Positions 62,054 through 64,000 of a stretch of DNA of 64,000 nt are shown in pieces. The stretch is from Jacaranda mimosifolia (lineage: Eukaryota > Streptophyta > Magnoliopsida > Lamiales > Bignoniaceae), in assembly GCA_018894105.1 (NCBI GenBank), contig CM032122.1, positions 35,743,404 to 35,807,403 on the forward strand. The letters are read 5' to 3'. A program made the translations under genes and the position numbers. The notes beneath the pieces were generated by a model, which was given only the letters and a program-made list of their open reading frames with translations, was not told the origin of the DNA and made no database searches. Each line of letters begins with the position of its first letter. The stretch's first letter is position 1.

Positions 62054-62872
62054 CTACGAATCAGGAATCAGCTTCTGCAACTCTTCTTTTGGTAACTGCT
62101 TTGGGACATAGGTGCAGCTTGGTATGTGTTTGGTGTCCACAGAGATTAACAAAGAATCATCCGTCTCCTGAGGAAAAGCAAAATCAATTGAATGATTTTG
62201 AATCCTGTACACCATTTGATAATGGAGTGTTGCAGAGTAGGTTGTAGCAGTAGGAACAGCTCCACATATCTGGATCTGAAGCTTGAGAGCTGACCGCAAA
62301 CAAGGATCTGATATTGGCATGTTGAAGTTTGGAAACATAGTAACAAGAACAGTTCCAGCATTCAACATTGTCTGAACAGTGCCAATACAAGCATATTGGT
62401 AGTCTGAAAATCGGGTGTCCATGAGAGCAATTCTAGAAGTAGTTGGAAGTCCTTTTCGTCCATGGAGTGTAAGAGCAAATCTTATGGCTCCAAAATGGAT
62501 ATGGGTATATCCTTCTGAAAGCCATACTTCAGGTAGATGAGAGGGTAGCTCAATAGAGACCATCTGCTCCTTTTCTGTAGCTGGGAGGAAGTATTGATCA
62601 AAGGCTGAGGCTTGGACATATTCTTTAACCTGCATTTTAGAGCGCATGATAAGACTCTTTACAGTTTTAGTGAAAGAGGTCTTTGGTTTGGTGAAGGCAT
62701 TATATGGATTTATGAGAGGTAAGTTGGTGAGTGGAACCTTTTCATTATCAGGAAGCTAAGTAATTTCATAAAGAGAGTCTATTTTAGAAGCATTAGACTG
62801 ACGAAGACTAGAACTAGGAGTAAGAGTAGAGGAAGAAGAAGAGGTAGAGGGCCTGGATAGAAAACTATCCAT
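62054..62872 (-). pseudogene. Pararetroviral polyprotein, 30K-type movement protein
   Basis: ATG at 62872 lies only two bases past the primer-site core, and a serine-rich leader (SRPSTSSSSSTLTPSSS) follows. TAG at 62756-62758 interrupts the frame, which then runs open to TAG at 62054-62056. The part from about 62600 to 62180 has the conserved 30K-family pattern, with HIHFGAIRFAL, RIALMDTRF and LNAGTVLVTMFPNFN. Movement proteins widen plasmodesmata for cell-to-cell spread. Their presence separates plant pararetroviruses from ordinary LTR retrotransposons. Confidence 0.75.
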
Positions 62873-62873
62873 G

Positions 62874-62885
62874 GCTCTGATATCA
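62874..62885 (-). other. tRNA primer-binding site, 5' copy
   Basis: TGATATCAGAGC on the minus strand matches the plant initiator-tRNA site TGGTATCAGAGC with one G-to-A change. The 3' copy at 57234-57244 keeps TGGTATCAGAG. Confidence 0.75.
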
Positions 62886-63470
62886 ACTGGAAGCTGGTAT
62901 CTTAACAAGGTATGACGGCCGCCGGAAAAGGCCTCAACTGTGGGCAACAACAAGGGCGTGTCCTTTTATGCTAAGATACTTGCTTCGGTCAGGATCAAAG
63001 ACATGTTTAGAAAACTAAACTTCAAGAAGGAAAAATATTAAAGAAGAAAAATCTTGGTAAGAAAATTAAAAATCTTTCTGATGCAGAGGATCCTTATTAA
63101 GACAACTGCAAAGCATACTAAATTTTTAATTAGACGGAGATGATGGCGGAATAGTTAAATAGCGGATGTAAATGACAATTCTTAAGGATAAAAGAAGTAC
63201 GAGTAAAGAAGAGAATAATTTCTTCTAAGATAGAAAGTAGCATAATATTATTCCACTCCCAAACTCTGATATCCCCCTCCAAAATAAAGAAAATTCACCC
63301 CTTATATAGAGGATGAATTGTCGCAGTAATTACAACGCTGTACAAACGACAAACGACAAACATTGAATAGTATCAAGCCGACAACAAGTACAATAATTAA
63401 ACACACCTTTTGACAAAAGAAAATAAAAGGACAATAATTTAACGCACTAAGTTAAAAAACCTGCTGGATA
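62875..63470 (-). repeat. Quasi-terminal repeat, 5' copy (virus sense)
   Basis: In virus sense it begins TATCCAGCAGG at 63470, has a TATA box (CTATATAAG, 63301-63309) and runs to the primer site. The TATA box would start the terminally redundant genomic RNA. By eye it has roughly 18-20 base substitutions against the 3' copy, mostly transitions. Confidence 0.85.
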
Positions 63471-64000
63471 GTGATAATTTCATATTTATAATTTAAAACA
63501 CTACTGTTTGTCACCATAAAAATACATGTTTGCAGAGTAAAGTGATTTTCACTTGAAAATATTATTACTAATAAAACAAAATTTTATTATTATATCTAAT
63601 TTTTTTAATAATAATTTTTTTTCATTATATTAATGTTTTACTTTTTGTACTGAGGCGGTGACACCAAGTCAGTGATTGGTAAAATCACCATCCGTTCCAC
63701 TGTAGAAAAAGCTTTGTACTTGGCCCAATCAAAGCAACCTTAATAATTAATTGAAGCATGGGAATATCAAAACAAATTGTGGAGAGCCGCCCACATGTCA
63801 GTAAAACTGGTCCAAGTGCGCCATTTCTTGTCTAGTTAAGTTCTTCTCCTTTCCCGCCAATATATTATGCTTTCCTCAAATATATTGATTGCCATAAAAG
63901 CAAAAAAGAATTAATCTCAACTGTCGGCAAAGAAAGATTAAGGGCCCATTTGAGGAGAGAATACTTAGGCATGAATTAAGTTAAGGCTTACAATGAATCG
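63471..64000. other. Right-hand flank of the viral insertion
   Basis: AT-rich DNA changing to more balanced composition after about 63650. I see no gene, and no clear target duplication against the left flank. Confidence 0.5.

Larger units (their letters stand above)
57234..63470 (-). mobile_element. Endogenous caulimovirid-like pararetrovirus with quasi-terminal repeats
   Basis: On the minus strand one polyprotein frame (62872-57822) carries, in order, a 30K-type movement protein, a coat-protein region ending in a CCHC zinc knuckle, a retropepsin, a reverse transcriptase and an RNase H. There is no integrase. Direct repeats of about 600 bases flank it (62875-63470 and 57234-57853) and are about 97% alike by eye apart from indels. 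Both repeats end in an initiator-tRNA primer site, including the downstream copy, which an LTR retrotransposon would not have there. That points to a linear copy slightly longer than one circular genome. One frame plus quasi-terminal repeats is known from petuviruses. The unit is only about 5.64 kb, shorter than known caulimovirid genomes of about 7-9 kb. The frame has eight in-frame stops and one frameshift, so it is inactive. Confidence 0.85.

Noticed and set aside
57234..63470. Ordinary Ty3 or copia LTR retrotransposon
   Set aside because: No integrase, a movement-protein domain is present, and a primer site follows the 3' repeat as well as the 5' repeat.

Overview
The window is nuclear DNA of a flowering plant, most likely a eudicot. 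It is strongly AT-rich. Protein genes are split by short GT-AG introns, two are plant-only families (an HD2-type histone deacetylase and a CslA glucomannan synthase), two nuclear tRNA genes are present, and plant transposon families fill the gaps. The species cannot be named from the sequence alone.

Genes, left to right: the last exon of an unrecognised protein at the left edge (3-173, +); tRNA-Arg(CCG) (6922-6994, -); a small At4g22758-like protein with a two-exon CDS (20711-21448, +); an HD2-type histone deacetylase with eight coding exons (24277-26985, +) that lacks the usual C-terminal zinc finger; the U2AF small subunit U2AF35 with five coding exons (29015-31379, -), divergent from tRNA-Leu(TAA) (31591-31673, +); and a CslA-family glucan/mannan synthase with nine exons (41322-46357, -) carrying a 2.2 kb third intron. 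All exon joins were worked out by hand and keep frame. The total lengths are 196, 274, 320 and 536 residues.

Mobile DNA: (i) a Mutator-like element at 32351-36551 with imperfect terminal inverted repeats, a 10-base target duplication and a broken transposase that keeps only its C-terminal half; (ii) a TRIM-type miniature LTR element at 9388-9741 and a solo LTR of the same family at 12118-12236; (iii) several families of short TIR elements (MITEs), each present more than once; (iv) an endogenous caulimovirid-like pararetrovirus at 57234-63470 (-). The last has one long but broken polyprotein frame (movement protein, coat-protein region with zinc knuckle, retropepsin, reverse transcriptase, RNase H) flanked by about 600-base direct repeats. 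Both repeats include the initiator-tRNA primer site, which fits a circular-genome virus with quasi-terminal repeats better than an ordinary LTR retrotransposon.

The genes do not form a pathway. They are independent housekeeping or cell-wall genes: chromatin (HD2), splicing (U2AF35), wall polysaccharide (CslA) and translation (the tRNAs). The HD2 and U2AF35 promoters share telo-box-like and TATA signals, and HD2 also has GGCCCA (site II) motifs. The pararetrovirus is the most unusual object. Its single frame, short unit length (about 5.64 kb between primer sites) and UAG-rich interruptions deserve the closest look.
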